Assembly: GCF_001519055.1 (NCBI RefSeq)
Contig: NZ_KQ954293.1
Coordinates: 62,001-126,000 of the forward strand
Length of the DNA: 64,000 nt
Source: Novosphingobium sp. Fuku2-ISO-50
GTDB lineage: Bacteria > Pseudomonadota > Alphaproteobacteria > Sphingomonadales > Sphingomonadaceae
Direction: 5' to 3'
The translations under genes were made by a program, and so were the position numbers. Positions 24,470-32,787 of the stretch are shown piece after piece; the stretch's first letter is position 1; each line of letters begins with the position of its first letter. The notes under the pieces are model-generated. The model ran no database searches. It worked only from the letters and a program-made list of their open reading frames with translations, and was not told the DNA's origin.

Positions 24470-25648
24470 ATGGGCACTTCGGCTCCCCCCTCGATTGTCG
24501 TGGTCGGCAGCGGGCTGGCCGGGTTCGGCGTGCTGCGCGAATTGCGCAAGGTATCGCCAGAAGCCCGGCTGACGCTCGTCACGCTCGAAGACGGGCATTT
24601 TTACTCAAAGCCCGCGCTGTCGACTGCGCTTGCCAAAGGCAAGACCGCGCAAACGCTGATCACTTCGACGGCGGAAAAAATGGCCAGCCAGCTTCGGCTC
24701 GACGCGCGCATCGGCCGCGCGGCAGAGGCGATCGACCGCGCAGGCAAGGCCTTGCTGACTACCGGGGGGCCCGTGGCCTATGATGCGCTGGTGCTGGCAA
24801 CCGGCGCCATGCCGGTGCGGCCGCAGATCGAAGGCGATGCGGCGCATCGTGCGATCGCGGTCAACCAGCTCGATCATTATGCACGCTTTCGCGACGAGTT
24901 GCCGGTGGGCGCGCGCGTGCTGATCATGGGATCGGGGCTGGTCGGCACCGAATTTGCCAACGACCTGATCCAGACCGGCTATCGCCCGGTGGTGGTCGAC
25001 ATGCTGCCGCTGCCGCTGGCCCAACTGGTGCCGCCCGCAGTGGGCGAAAAAGTCCGCGATGCGCTGGCCGCCGAAGGGGTCGAATGGCACCTTGGCCGCA
25101 AGGTCGTGGCGATCGATTACAAGGCCCCTGCCCCCGGCTATGTCGCCACGCTCGACAACGGCACCATTGTGGAGGCCGATCTGGTGCTGTCGGCGGTGGG
25201 CTTGCGCCCCAATGTCGCGCTCGCCGCAGAGGCCGGGCTCGATGTCGGGCTCGGGATCAAGGTCGATGCCCATGGCCGAACCAGCGATCCGCATATCTAT
25301 GCCATCGGCGATTGCGCCGAATATCCGCACGGGCTGTCGGCCTATGTGACCCCGATCATGGCGGCCGCGCGCGCGATTGCCCCGTCGGCGCTCGGCACCC
25401 CGACCGAAATCCGCTTTCCGCCGCTGTCGGTGCAGGTCAAGACCACGCTGTTGCCGATCAACCTGCTGCCGCCGCCGCGCGATGCGGTGGGCGAATGGCG
25501 CTGCATCGAAGACGATGCGCAAGGCTCGAAGCACGTTTTCACCGACGCCGAGGGCCGGTTGCGCGGCTATGTGCTGACCCACGACAAGTGCGAACAACGC
25601 ACGACTATGGACGCCCAAATGGGCGCAAAATCGGGAGAGACTGTGTGA
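24470..25648 (+). CDS. FAD-dependent ferredoxin/rubredoxin reductase
   Basis: A 392-residue pyridine-nucleotide disulfide-family reductase. VVVGSGLAGFGVLREL at residues 9-24 binds FAD, VLIMGSGLVGTEFANDL near residue 145-161 binds NAD(P)H, and IYAIGDCAEYP near residue 275-285 is the second FAD motif. It lacks a CxxC redox pair, as in AlkT/RubB and P450 ferredoxin reductases. It should transfer electrons to the divergently encoded ferredoxin and from there to the Rieske oxygenase. Its TGA overlaps the GTG of the next SDR. Confidence 0.87.
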   Translation: MGTSAPPSIVVVGSGLAGFGVLRELRKVSPEARLTLVTLEDGHFYSKPALSTALAKGKTAQTLITSTAEKMASQLRLDARIGRAAEAIDRAGKALLTTGGPVAYDALVLATGAMPVRPQIEGDAAHRAIAVNQLDHYARFRDELPVGARVLIMGSGLVGTEFANDLIQTGYRPVVVDMLPLPLAQLVPPAVGEKVRDALAAEGVEWHLGRKVVAIDYKAPAPGYVATLDNGTIVEADLVLSAVGLRPNVALAAEAGLDVGLGIKVDAHGRTSDPHIYAIGDCAEYPHGLSAYVTPIMAAARAIAPSALGTPTEIRFPPLSVQVKTTLLPINLLPPPRDAVGEWRCIEDDAQGSKHVFTDAEGRLRGYVLTHDKCEQRTTMDAQMGAKSGETV

Positions 25649-26460
25649 GCCGACTGCTCGACGGAAAAGTTGCCATTGTCACCGGCGGGGCCAAAGGGCT
25701 CGGCCACGGGATTTCACGCGCGATGGCCAAAGAGGGCGCATCGGTGCTGATCACCGGGCGCGACGGCGCAGCGACCGAAGCCGTCGCGGCCGAAATCCGC
25801 CGCGAATTTGGCACCGGCGCGGTCGGCATCGCCGCCGACATGCGTGACAAGGCGCAAGTGGAGGCGATGGTCGAACGCGCGGTTGCGGAATTCGGCGGGC
25901 TGGACAGTCTGGTCACCAATGCCTCGCAACTGTCGCCCAATGTCCTGCTCGAACACAAGACCGACGAAATGCTCGCCGACACGCTGGCCGTGGGCATCTG
26001 GGGCACATGGTGGGCGATGCGCGCCGCGTTTCCGCATATGCAAAAGCGCGGCGGCGGCACGGTGATCAATTTCTATTCGATCGATGCCGATACCGGCGCG
26101 TGGCTCCATTCGGATTACAATATCAACAAGATGGGCATTCTGGGCCTGACGCGCAGCGCGGCGGTCGAATGGGGCCGGTTCAACATCCGCGTCAACGCCA
26201 TTGCGCCCACCGGCATGGGCCAGGTGTTTGCCCAACTGGTCAAGGACGTGCCCGGATTTCTCGACATGGCGACATCGACCAATCCGCTCAAGCGCGCGGG
26301 CGATCCGGAGAAGGATATCGGCCCGGTGGTAGTGTTCCTCGCATCGGAAATGTCGCGTTTCATCACTGGCGAGATGATCAATGTCGATGGCGGGCAGAAT
26401 CTGCCCGGCTACGTCAGCATCCCGCACAATCTCAAAGAGATGGAAGAAGGCTCTGCATGA
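25645..26460 (+). CDS. SDR family NAD(P)-dependent oxidoreductase
   Basis: A 271-residue SDR starting with GTG at 25645 inside the reductase stop region. TGGAKGLG near residue 13-20 is the cofactor loop, NNAG is replaced by TNAS, NFYSID carries the Ser, and YNINK near residue 159-163 is the active site. Located in the Rieske operon, it is a good candidate for the cis-dihydrodiol dehydrogenase step that regenerates NADH and gives a catechol, though that class is usually closer to BphB. The stop overlaps the TetR gene in ATGA. Confidence 0.83.
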   Translation: MSRLLDGKVAIVTGGAKGLGHGISRAMAKEGASVLITGRDGAATEAVAAEIRREFGTGAVGIAADMRDKAQVEAMVERAVAEFGGLDSLVTNASQLSPNVLLEHKTDEMLADTLAVGIWGTWWAMRAAFPHMQKRGGGTVINFYSIDADTGAWLHSDYNINKMGILGLTRSAAVEWGRFNIRVNAIAPTGMGQVFAQLVKDVPGFLDMATSTNPLKRAGDPEKDIGPVVVFLASEMSRFITGEMINVDGGQNLPGYVSIPHNLKEMEEGSA

Positions 26461-27077
26461 AGCTGACCGACGCCCGGATTGACGAAGCCGCCCTGCCCGA
26501 GGCGGAGCTTTCGCCCAGCGTGATCCGCATCCTGAGCGGTGCGCTGGATGCAATCGCGGCGCGCGGCACCAAGCGCCTGTCGATGAGCGATATCATCGAT
26601 GCCAGCGGCGTTTCGCGCGGGACCTTGTACCGGTATTTCTCCAACAAGGACCAGGTTCTGGCCGCAGTCGCGGAATTTGTCTGCACCGGGTTCGAGAGCG
26701 GCATTCGCGAAGCCGGCAAGGGTATCGACGACCCGATCGAACGGCTGCGCGCGGTGATGCAGTTCTATGACCGCTATACCGACGAGAATTCACCGGGCCG
26801 CATTTTCGAAGTGGAACCCGCATTTCATCTCGCCTTTTTCCGCAGCCGCTTTGGCCGCTACAAACAGGCTGTGCTCGACGCGCTTGATCCGACGTTCGAT
26901 TATCTCGACCGACTGCTGGGCGAACCGCTCCAACGCGACGCCTTTGCCGAATTGCTGGTGCGAACCCAGCTCAGCACGCTGCTGATCCCCGCCGACAACG
27001 AATGGAAACAGCTGTGGAACGGCTCGGCAGACCGTGTCCGCAAATGGGCGCTGACGATCGCTGCCGCACGCAATTAG
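26457..27077 (+). CDS. TetR/AcrR family transcriptional regulator
   Basis: A 206-residue repressor-type protein. Residues about 22-70 are the HTH domain: ALDAIAARGTKRLSMSDIID leads into ASGVSRGTLYRYFSNKDQVL, the recognition helix and its cap. The C-terminal ligand domain is helical and unassigned. Being translationally coupled inside the Rieske operon, it probably autoregulates this operon. The 10-base inverted repeat at 22351-22379 is the best visible operator candidate. Ligand unknown, perhaps the aromatic substrate or a metabolite. Confidence 0.88.
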   Translation: MKLTDARIDEAALPEAELSPSVIRILSGALDAIAARGTKRLSMSDIIDASGVSRGTLYRYFSNKDQVLAAVAEFVCTGFESGIREAGKGIDDPIERLRAVMQFYDRYTDENSPGRIFEVEPAFHLAFFRSRFGRYKQAVLDALDPTFDYLDRLLGEPLQRDAFAELLVRTQLSTLLIPADNEWKQLWNGSADRVRKWALTIAAARN

Positions 27078-27100
27078 AATCAGCAAAAAGGAACATCAGG

Positions 27101-28330
27101 ATGGCAACCGCACTCCAGGTCGAGATCCCCGACCACGCAACTTTCGCCGACAAGGCAACAGCCGACGCGATGGTCGCCAAGGCGATCGCATTGCGCCCCC
27201 TGCTTCAGGCCGAGGCCGCTGCCGGCGAAAAGCAGCGCTCGCCCACCAAGGCGGTCGAACAGGCGCTGTTCGAAAACCGCATCCTTTGCGCCATGCTGCC
27301 CAAACGGCTGGGCGGGGTCGGCCTCTCGTTCACCGATTTCTGCCGCATGCAGATCGAAATTGCCAAAGGCGATCCCTCGATCAGTTGGGTGGTACAGATC
27401 ATCAACGGCACCAGCTGGGTGACCAGCCTCGCGCCTGACTCCGTGCAGGACGCGGTGTTCGGGGATGGGCCGACCACGGTGTGCGGCGCCTACAATCCTC
27501 CGGGCAAGGCGCGCAAAGTCGATGGCGGCTGGATCATCAACGGCGCCTGGCCCTATACTTCGGGATCGCGTCAGTCGAAGTGGGCGCAGCAGGGCGTCGT
27601 GCTCGAAGGCTATGACGGCCCCGTCGTTCCCGGCATTTCAATGTGCTATATTCCGTTCAGCGACCTGACCATCACCGACAGCTGGTTCGTCACCGGCATG
27701 CAGGGCACGGGTTCCGACACCAGCGTGGCCAAGGACGTGTTCATCCCCGAAGGCCAGATGGTGCTGATGGACGAACGCGCCGGGCAGATCGACCGCACCA
27801 AGCGGCATTTCGGCGCGCCGTCCGACGTGCTGCCGGTGGTGCCGGTGGTGCGCACCACGGGCATTGCGCAATTGATCGGCGCGGTCGAAGCGATGCTCGA
27901 AATCGTGCGCGCCGAGGCCGCGACCAAGCCCGTGTTGACCACCATTATCGGCCCGCGCGTCAAATCGGGCGCGTACATGCGCGATCTGGGTGAAGCGGCG
28001 GCGGCGATCGATACCGCCAAGCTGATCCTGTTCCATCTGGTCGGCGATTTTGACCGCGTCGGGCTGACCGATGGCGCACTGACGCTCGAAGAAAAGGCGC
28101 GCCATCGCGCACAATGCGCGCAGATGATCAAGCTGATCCACTCGGCGTCGGAATCGCTGATGTTTCTGGCGGGATCGTCGGCCTTTTCGCTCGACAAGCC
28201 GATCAGCCGGTATTGGAAGGACGTCTCGATGGGGCTGCGCCACATCCAGAACATCCCGACGATCGGCTATGAAATCTATGGCCGCAATATCGCCGGTGGC
28301 GACATGATCTCGCCGCCCGGCGCCTATTGA
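27101..28330 (+). CDS. HsaA-like flavin-dependent monooxygenase (group D, acyl-CoA dehydrogenase fold), copy 1
   Basis: A 409-residue protein with the acyl-CoA dehydrogenase fold but the features of two-component hydroxylases such as HsaA: SWVVQIINGTSWVTSL near residue 94-109, the NGAWPYTSGSRQSKWAQQG segment near residue 147-165, and GTGSDTSVAKDVFIPE near residue 204-219. Such enzymes use reduced flavin from a separate reductase to ortho-hydroxylate phenols. No HsaB/HpaC-type reductase is encoded nearby. The ATG at 27101 follows AAAAGGAAC. It follows TetR by 23 bases, then a GC-rich hairpin. A diverged copy lies at 31514. Confidence 0.83.
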   Translation: MATALQVEIPDHATFADKATADAMVAKAIALRPLLQAEAAAGEKQRSPTKAVEQALFENRILCAMLPKRLGGVGLSFTDFCRMQIEIAKGDPSISWVVQIINGTSWVTSLAPDSVQDAVFGDGPTTVCGAYNPPGKARKVDGGWIINGAWPYTSGSRQSKWAQQGVVLEGYDGPVVPGISMCYIPFSDLTITDSWFVTGMQGTGSDTSVAKDVFIPEGQMVLMDERAGQIDRTKRHFGAPSDVLPVVPVVRTTGIAQLIGAVEAMLEIVRAEAATKPVLTTIIGPRVKSGAYMRDLGEAAAAIDTAKLILFHLVGDFDRVGLTDGALTLEEKARHRAQCAQMIKLIHSASESLMFLAGSSAFSLDKPISRYWKDVSMGLRHIQNIPTIGYEIYGRNIAGGDMISPPGAY

Positions 28331-28338
28331 TCGGGGAT

Positions 28339-28380
28339 CAGGCGCGCGCGCAATCATGCCGGTATTTCGTCGCGCGCCTG
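28339..28380 (+). terminator. GC-rich hairpin after the first Rieske operon
   Basis: CAGGCGCGCG (28339-28348) and CGCGCGCCTG (28371-28380) are perfect 10-base complements starting 8 bases after the monooxygenase stop. There is no T tract, so termination strength is uncertain, but the position at the operon end is right. Confidence 0.55.
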
Positions 28381-28436
28381 AACCGTCGGCTGCCCGATCT
28401 CATCGATCACGTGCAGCGTGATTGGTGGCAAAGCGA

Positions 28437-28493
28437 TTAGGGCGTAAACTCATAAACCACACCGATGGTGTGGTTTATGAGTTTACGCCCTAA
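28437..28493. repeat. Perfect 27-bp palindrome beside the IS701 element
   Basis: The arms 28437-28463 and 28467-28493 are exact complements over 27 bases around a 3-base centre (GAT). The outer ends read TTAG and CTAA. The arm begins TTAGGGCGTAAACTCATAAA. The IS element starts at the next base, 28494, and its target duplication CTAA is the last four bases of the palindrome. It resembles a solo MITE or a pair of terminal inverted repeats fused head to head. The source family is unknown. Confidence 0.88.
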
Positions 28494-29924
28494 CACTACT
28501 TTGGCAGAAGCCTGATTTTTAGGATTCCCTAGACGCCAAAAGCGTGATTCATGGGGAGCCAGCTTTGATGGAGGCTGGCGGTGGATGCAGATTGGCAAAG
28601 CGATTTGGAGCGCTGGCTTGCTCCCTACCTTGATGCGCTTGGCAACAAGACGCGGCGGCGGATGTGCCCTGCCTATATCGCAGGTTTGATTGGCCCTGGT
28701 GATCGCAAGAGTATCCAGCCGATGGCGGCGCGTGTCGACGCAATCAGCTACGACCGATTGCACCATTTCATAGGCGCGGGCTTGTGGGACAGTGCACCGC
28801 TGGAATCGACGTTGTGGCAGCAGGCCGACGCTCTCGTGGGCGGGGAGAAGGCATGGCTGATCATCGACGACACGGCTTTGCCGAAGAAGGGCAACGCGTC
28901 TGTCGGGGTTGCCCCTCAATACGCGTCTGCCTTGGGGAAAAACGCGAACTGCCAAACGCTTGTATCGGTAACGCTGGCATCGGGCGAAGTACCGCTCATG
29001 CTGAGCCTGCGGCTGTTTCTGCCGGAAAGCTGGACGAGCAACGAAGCCCGCATGATCAAGGCGGGCGTACCTGAGCCGTTCCGGCAAGCCAGAACCAAGC
29101 TCGAATTGGCTATCGAGGAGATTGACCGGATCGCCGCCGCCGGGGTCCGTTTCGGCTGCGTCCTTGCCGATGCGGGCTATGGTCTGTCGGCCCCGTTTCG
29201 TCAGGCCTTGAGCGCTCGCGGGCTTTCCTGGGCGGTCGGCATTCCAAGGCACCAGAAGGTCTATCCGTCTGACGTGCAACTGATCTTTCCTGTCGCCGAG
29301 CGCGGACGGCCACGTCTGCGGCATGTGCCCGACGTTAAATCGGTGGCGGCCCATGTCATGCTGGACAGCGCCAAATGGCGTCAGGTCAGTTGGCGCCGGG
29401 GAACCAAGGGGCGCTTGGTTGCGCGTTTCGCCGTCATGCGCGTACGGATCGCCGATGGCGCGCCCCAACGCATAGGAAACGCAGGCGCGCAACACATGCC
29501 CGGCGAGGAAGTCTGGCTGGTCGGCGAGCATCGCTCGAACGGCGAGCGGAAATACTATCTGTCCAATTTACCCGCCGAAACATCGATCAAGGACGTGGCA
29601 AGCGCCATCAAAGCCCGATGGATCTGCGAGCAGGCCCATCAGCAACTCAAGGAAGAACTGGGCCTTGACCACTTCGAAGGCCGATCATGGACAGGCCTTC
29701 ATCGCCACGCGCTGATGACGATGATCGCTTATGCATTCCTGCAAACTCGCCGCCTCGCTCAAGCGGGGCGGAAAAAAAAGAATCGCAGGACCACCACCTC
29801 AACCCAGCCTTCCGGCGATACGCCGGGCCATCATTGACCGCCTGTCGCAACCGCCCCCGGCCTGCTGCCCACACTGTGGGGCAACGCTCCTAACCGCCGA
29901 AATTATATTTCTGCCAAAGTAGTG
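28494..29924 (+). mobile_element. IS701-family insertion sequence, complete
   Basis: The element is 1431 bp. Terminal inverted repeats are CACTACTTTGGCAGAA at the left and its complement ending at 29924 at the right, 16 bases perfect. Flanking CTAA occurs at 28490-28493 and 29925-29928, a 4-bp target duplication of the YTAR kind expected for the IS701 family. One transposase gene fills the interior. A truncated relative occupies 39438-39925 in the same orientation. Confidence 0.9.
28581..29837 (+). CDS. IS701-family DDE transposase (C-terminus frameshifted)
   Basis: A 418-residue transposase starting at GTG 28581 after GGAGG. Candidate DDE residues are Asp in LIIDDTALPKKG (near residue 96-97), Asp in CVLADAGYG (near residue 195) and Glu in [14 protein letters not shown] (near residue 357). 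The frame runs through an 8-A tract at 29772-29779 and ends in an unrelated tail. The truncated copy at 39438 has 7 A residues at the same place and continues into a Pro-rich, CPHC-containing tail. Here that tail exists only in the +1 frame up to about 29922. So either one A was gained, or slippage on the tract makes a longer product. Confidence 0.88.
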   Translation: MDADWQSDLERWLAPYLDALGNKTRRRMCPAYIAGLIGPGDRKSIQPMAARVDAISYDRLHHFIGAGLWDSAPLESTLWQQADALVGGEKAWLIIDDTALPKKGNASVGVAPQYASALGKNANCQTLVSVTLASGEVPLMLSLRLFLPESWTSNEARMIKAGVPEPFRQARTKLELAIEEIDRIAAAGVRFGCVLADAGYGLSAPFRQALSARGLSWAVGIPRHQKVYPSDVQLIFPVAERGRPRLRHVPDVKSVAAHVMLDSAKWRQVSWRRGTKGRLVARFAVMRVRIADGAPQRIGNAGAQHMPGEEVWLVGEHRSNGERKYYLSNLPAETSIKDVASAIKARWICEQAHQQLKEELGLDHFEGRSWTGLHRHALMTMIAYAFLQTRRLAQAGRKKKNRRTTTSTQPSGDTPGHH

Positions 29925-29927
29925 CTA

Positions 29928-30011
29928 ATACCAAGGTGCGGTGATGGCGACTCTTCCCCCCTCTCCTTCAGGGGAGGGGTTTGATAAGTTCTGGTCAATG
30001 CACCTTGGTAT
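29928..30011. repeat. Inverted repeat right of the IS701 element
   Basis: ATACCAAGGTGC (29928-29939) pairs with GCACCTTGGTAT (30000-30011), 12 bases perfect, enclosing a second hairpin of C-rich and GGGGAGGGG tracts. The left end shares its first bases with the CTAA target duplication. This repeat and the 27-bp palindrome probably abutted before the IS inserted. Confidence 0.75.
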
Positions 30012-30074
30012 AAGCCGGCACGGTCAGGTCTTCCGCTTCCATCCGCGCCTTGAGATCGAAACCGGCCGAAGCGA

Positions 30075-31292
30075 TTACCAGACGAGCGGCAGCTTGTCAG
30101 GTTGCAGGATACCGCCGGTATGCGTCTTGACGACATAGCCATCCTGAATGCGGAACGGCGGCATGGTCTTGAGGAATTCTTCGAGCGCAATGCGCATCTC
30201 GCGCCGCGCCAGATGCATGCCGACGCACAGATGCGGGCCGAACCCAAAGCTGAGATAGCGCGATTTGCGCCCCAGCCTGACGTGATCGGGATCGTCATAC
30301 GCTTCGGGATCGCGCCCGGCGAGGCAGGTCGGCATGGCGACCTTGTCGCCCGGCTGGAACGTCACCCCGGCAATTGTCACTTCCTTTGAACATGTGCGAA
30401 ACGTGGTGACGGCAGGATAGGCGCGCATCAGTTCCTCGATCGCATCAAGAATCTGCTCGGGATGTGCGCGCAATTGCGCCTGGTCTTGGGGATGCGTGGC
30501 CAGATGGCGGAACTGCCACGCCATGTTGGTCGAAACGGTGTCCATCCCGCCGATGAACAAGTTGAAGGTAAAGCCCACCAGTTCGTCATCGGTCAGCGGG
30601 CGGCCATCGACTTGTGCCATCACGCCATAACTGATCAGATCCTCGCGCGGATTGGCTTTCCGGTCGGCGATCTGTTCGCGCAGATAGGTCACTACATTGC
30701 GTGTGGCCGCCGCAATCGTGGGCAGGTCGTTGGTGTGGAGCAGGTCCATTTCCCAGGCGAGGAACAGTGCGACCATGTCTTGCGGCAGGCCCATCAGTTC
30801 GAGGAATACCTTGATCGGGAATTCGAACGCGAAATCGTGGACGAATTCGCATGACCCTTTGGCCAGGATCGCCTGACAATATTCCTGCGCGTACTGGCGG
30901 ATCTTGCCGTCCAGCTTGTTGATTTCCTTGGGTGTAAACAATGGGTTGATGAATTTGCGATAAAGGCCGTGCATCGGCGGATCGGTTTCGACCGGAAGCG
31001 AACTCCAGCTTTCCCCCACCAGCAGCGCAAACGGCGCAAAATCCTTGTTCGAGAAATGCTCGGTGTCGGAATAGATTTTTTCCAGATCCGCCACACGGCG
31101 AACGATCCAGGCCGGCGTACCGCCCGGATAGGCATCGAGCGAATAGAACACCGGCGGCATTGTCCGGTGCACATGCGGGATCACCGTATCGAACGGGTTT
31201 TCATCGACCAGCCCGCCCATCTTGATCGGATAATCGAGCACCAGTTCCTTGGGAACGTGCGCCGGGGCCTCGGTGACTTGCATGCCCAGCAT
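30075..31292 (-). CDS. Cytochrome P450 (first copy)
   Basis: A 405-residue bacterial class I P450 without membrane anchor. The haem Cys is about residue 356 in FGFGPHLCVG. The K-helix ExxR is ELMR near residue 287-290, and the I-helix is GGMDTVST near residue 248-255, where the acid-alcohol pair is Asp-Thr. Start 31292 follows GGAGAG. A GTG five codons upstream is less likely. It should hydroxylate an aliphatic or alicyclic carbon with electrons from a ferredoxin, for which only the gene at 22086 is available. It is divergent from the monooxygenase at 31514 and very similar to the P450 at 34797. Confidence 0.92.
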   Translation of the reverse strand: MLGMQVTEAPAHVPKELVLDYPIKMGGLVDENPFDTVIPHVHRTMPPVFYSLDAYPGGTPAWIVRRVADLEKIYSDTEHFSNKDFAPFALLVGESWSSLPVETDPPMHGLYRKFINPLFTPKEINKLDGKIRQYAQEYCQAILAKGSCEFVHDFAFEFPIKVFLELMGLPQDMVALFLAWEMDLLHTNDLPTIAAATRNVVTYLREQIADRKANPREDLISYGVMAQVDGRPLTDDELVGFTFNLFIGGMDTVSTNMAWQFRHLATHPQDQAQLRAHPEQILDAIEELMRAYPAVTTFRTCSKEVTIAGVTFQPGDKVAMPTCLAGRDPEAYDDPDHVRLGRKSRYLSFGFGPHLCVGMHLARREMRIALEEFLKTMPPFRIQDGYVVKTHTGGILQPDKLPLVW

Positions 31293-31386
31293 TGAAACTC
31301 TCCGCACATGATTGTTGTTCTGCGCAAGGCGCTAACACCGGACGCAAGGCCCGCACCCTGCTGAACGATAGGGTGGGCAATTTAAT

Positions 31387-31401
31387 TCGACAAATTGTCG
31401 A
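31387..31401. promoter_or_regulatory. 15-bp perfect palindrome in the P450/monooxygenase divergent region
   Basis: TCGACAA, a central A, then TTGTCGA form a perfect odd palindrome in the 221-base gap between divergent genes. It ends one base before a second palindrome. It is a good operator candidate. The regulator is not identified. Confidence 0.55.
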
Positions 31402-31402
31402 G

Positions 31403-31418
31403 TTTGATCTGGATCAAA
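31403..31418. promoter_or_regulatory. FNR/FixK-type box
   Basis: The 16-base palindrome is TTTGATC-TG-GATCAAA. Its core TTGAT-CTGG-ATCAA (31404-31417) equals the FNR/Anr/FixK consensus TTGAT-N4-ATCAA at every fixed position. It lies 96 bases before the ATG at 31514. If functional it would tie the second oxygenase set to oxygen status. No FNR-type regulator gene is in the window. Confidence 0.6.
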
Positions 31419-31442
31419 TCCCCTGCCCGCAAAATCTGCTTA

Positions 31443-31472
31443 TTTATACACATAAGACATAATTTGTATAAA
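31443..31472. promoter_or_regulatory. AT-rich inverted repeat upstream of the second monooxygenase
   Basis: TTTATACA (31443-31450) and TGTATAAA (31465-31472) are perfect 8-base arms with a 14-base spacer, about 40 bases before ATG 31514. The arm is close to a -10 box, so it may be promoter, operator or both. Confidence 0.45.
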
Positions 31473-31513
31473 CGGTTGATTCGAAAAACGCTGCCCGGGA
31501 AGGATCACACATC

Positions 31514-32749
31514 ATGGCTACGCTGCTCAAATCGGCCGCTACGACCGATTTTACCGGTTACAATCTCGAAGCGGAGCGACAGATGGTCGGTCGCGCGCAG
31601 GAATTGCAACCGCTGCTGCGCCAACATGCCGCCTATGGCGATGAGCATGGCACGCTCCATCCCGATGTGTTTGCCGCGCTGACCGATGCCGGTTTCTGGG
31701 CAATGGCCGCGCCGCGCCGCTGGGGCGGGCTTGGCACCAGCGCGCGGGCGATGTCGCTGGTCGGCTATGAACTGGCCAAGGCCGACCCATCGGTCGGCTG
31801 GGTCTATACCGTGCTGCACGGCACCACATGGGTTGCCAGCCTCGGCCCCGATGCATTGCAGGAAGCCATCTTTGGCGATGGCGCCGACCATCCGGTGATC
31901 TGCGGGATCGCCAACCCGCCCGGGTCGCTGGTCGAGGTCGATGGCGGCTATGTGCTCAATGGCCGCTGGCCTTATGCCTCGGGCTCGGCCCATGCCAGCT
32001 GGGCGCAGCTCGGCGTGGTCACCACTGCCAAGGACGGCAGTCACGGCGGCGGCTTTGCTTATGTGCGCCGCGACCAATATACCATCGACAGAACCTGGCA
32101 CATGATGGGGATGAAGGGCACCGGGTCCGACACGATTGTCGTCAAGGACGCGTTCATTCCCGCCGCACAGTTCTACAATGTGGCAAAGCTGGGCATCGGC
32201 GGGCACGAACCCGGCAAGCGCCATGTCGGCGAACCCTCGGATTTCTGGCCGTTCATGCCGTTTCTGCGCGCCACGGCTCATGCCGTGGTGGCAGGCGCCG
32301 CAGCCGCGATCAAGGAACGCGTGATGGAGGCCTCGCACAAGCGGCCGATCCTCTACACCTCGTACACCCGCCAGGCGGACGCAGTCATGATGCAGGGCGA
32401 ACTGGGCAAGGCCGCCGCGCGGATCTCTGCCGCCGAGGCTCTGACGTTCAAGAATTGCGATCTGATCGATGCGGCGGGCCTTGCGCATCAACGCCTGACC
32501 CCCGAACAGCGCGCGCTGAGCAAAGGCGAAGGCTCGCTGGCGGTGGAACTGCTCAACGAAGCGATCGAGCAGCTGATGTTTCTGGCCGGATCGAGCGCCT
32601 ATGCCGACGCCAACCCGATCCAGCGGTTCTATCGCGATGCCTCGTTCGCCATGCGCCACGTCGCGAACCTGCCATACGTCGGATACGAAATTCTCGGCAA
32701 ATCCCTGCTCGGGGTCGAGCCCAACATCGCCCTGCCCGATTTCATCTGA
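31514..32749 (+). CDS. HsaA-like flavin-dependent monooxygenase, copy 2
   Basis: A 411-residue paralogue of the protein at 27101. Matching segments include GWVYTVLHGTTWVASLGPDA near residue 96-115, NGRWPYASGSAHASWAQLG near residue 152-170 and GTGSDTIVVKDAFIP near residue 203-217. The C-terminal region FLAGSSAYADANPIQRFYRD matches FLAGSSAF in copy 1. The same two-component hydroxylase chemistry is expected, again without a reductase gene nearby. It heads the second oxygenase operon (monooxygenase, Rieske alpha and beta, two P450s). GGAAGGATCAC precedes the ATG. Confidence 0.83.
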   Translation: MATLLKSAATTDFTGYNLEAERQMVGRAQELQPLLRQHAAYGDEHGTLHPDVFAALTDAGFWAMAAPRRWGGLGTSARAMSLVGYELAKADPSVGWVYTVLHGTTWVASLGPDALQEAIFGDGADHPVICGIANPPGSLVEVDGGYVLNGRWPYASGSAHASWAQLGVVTTAKDGSHGGGFAYVRRDQYTIDRTWHMMGMKGTGSDTIVVKDAFIPAAQFYNVAKLGIGGHEPGKRHVGEPSDFWPFMPFLRATAHAVVAGAAAAIKERVMEASHKRPILYTSYTRQADAVMMQGELGKAAARISAAEALTFKNCDLIDAAGLAHQRLTPEQRALSKGEGSLAVELLNEAIEQLMFLAGSSAYADANPIQRFYRDASFAMRHVANLPYVGYEILGKSLLGVEPNIALPDFI

Positions 32750-32787
32750 TCCCCGCAATCAGAACCATCGCTGAGAGGAGCAAGACC

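Noticed and set aside
28581-29837. Programmed -1 frameshifting on the A tract of the transposase
   Set aside because: The conserved C-terminal tail lies in the +1 frame, so a -1 shift would not reach it. An extra A or transcriptional slippage explains it better.
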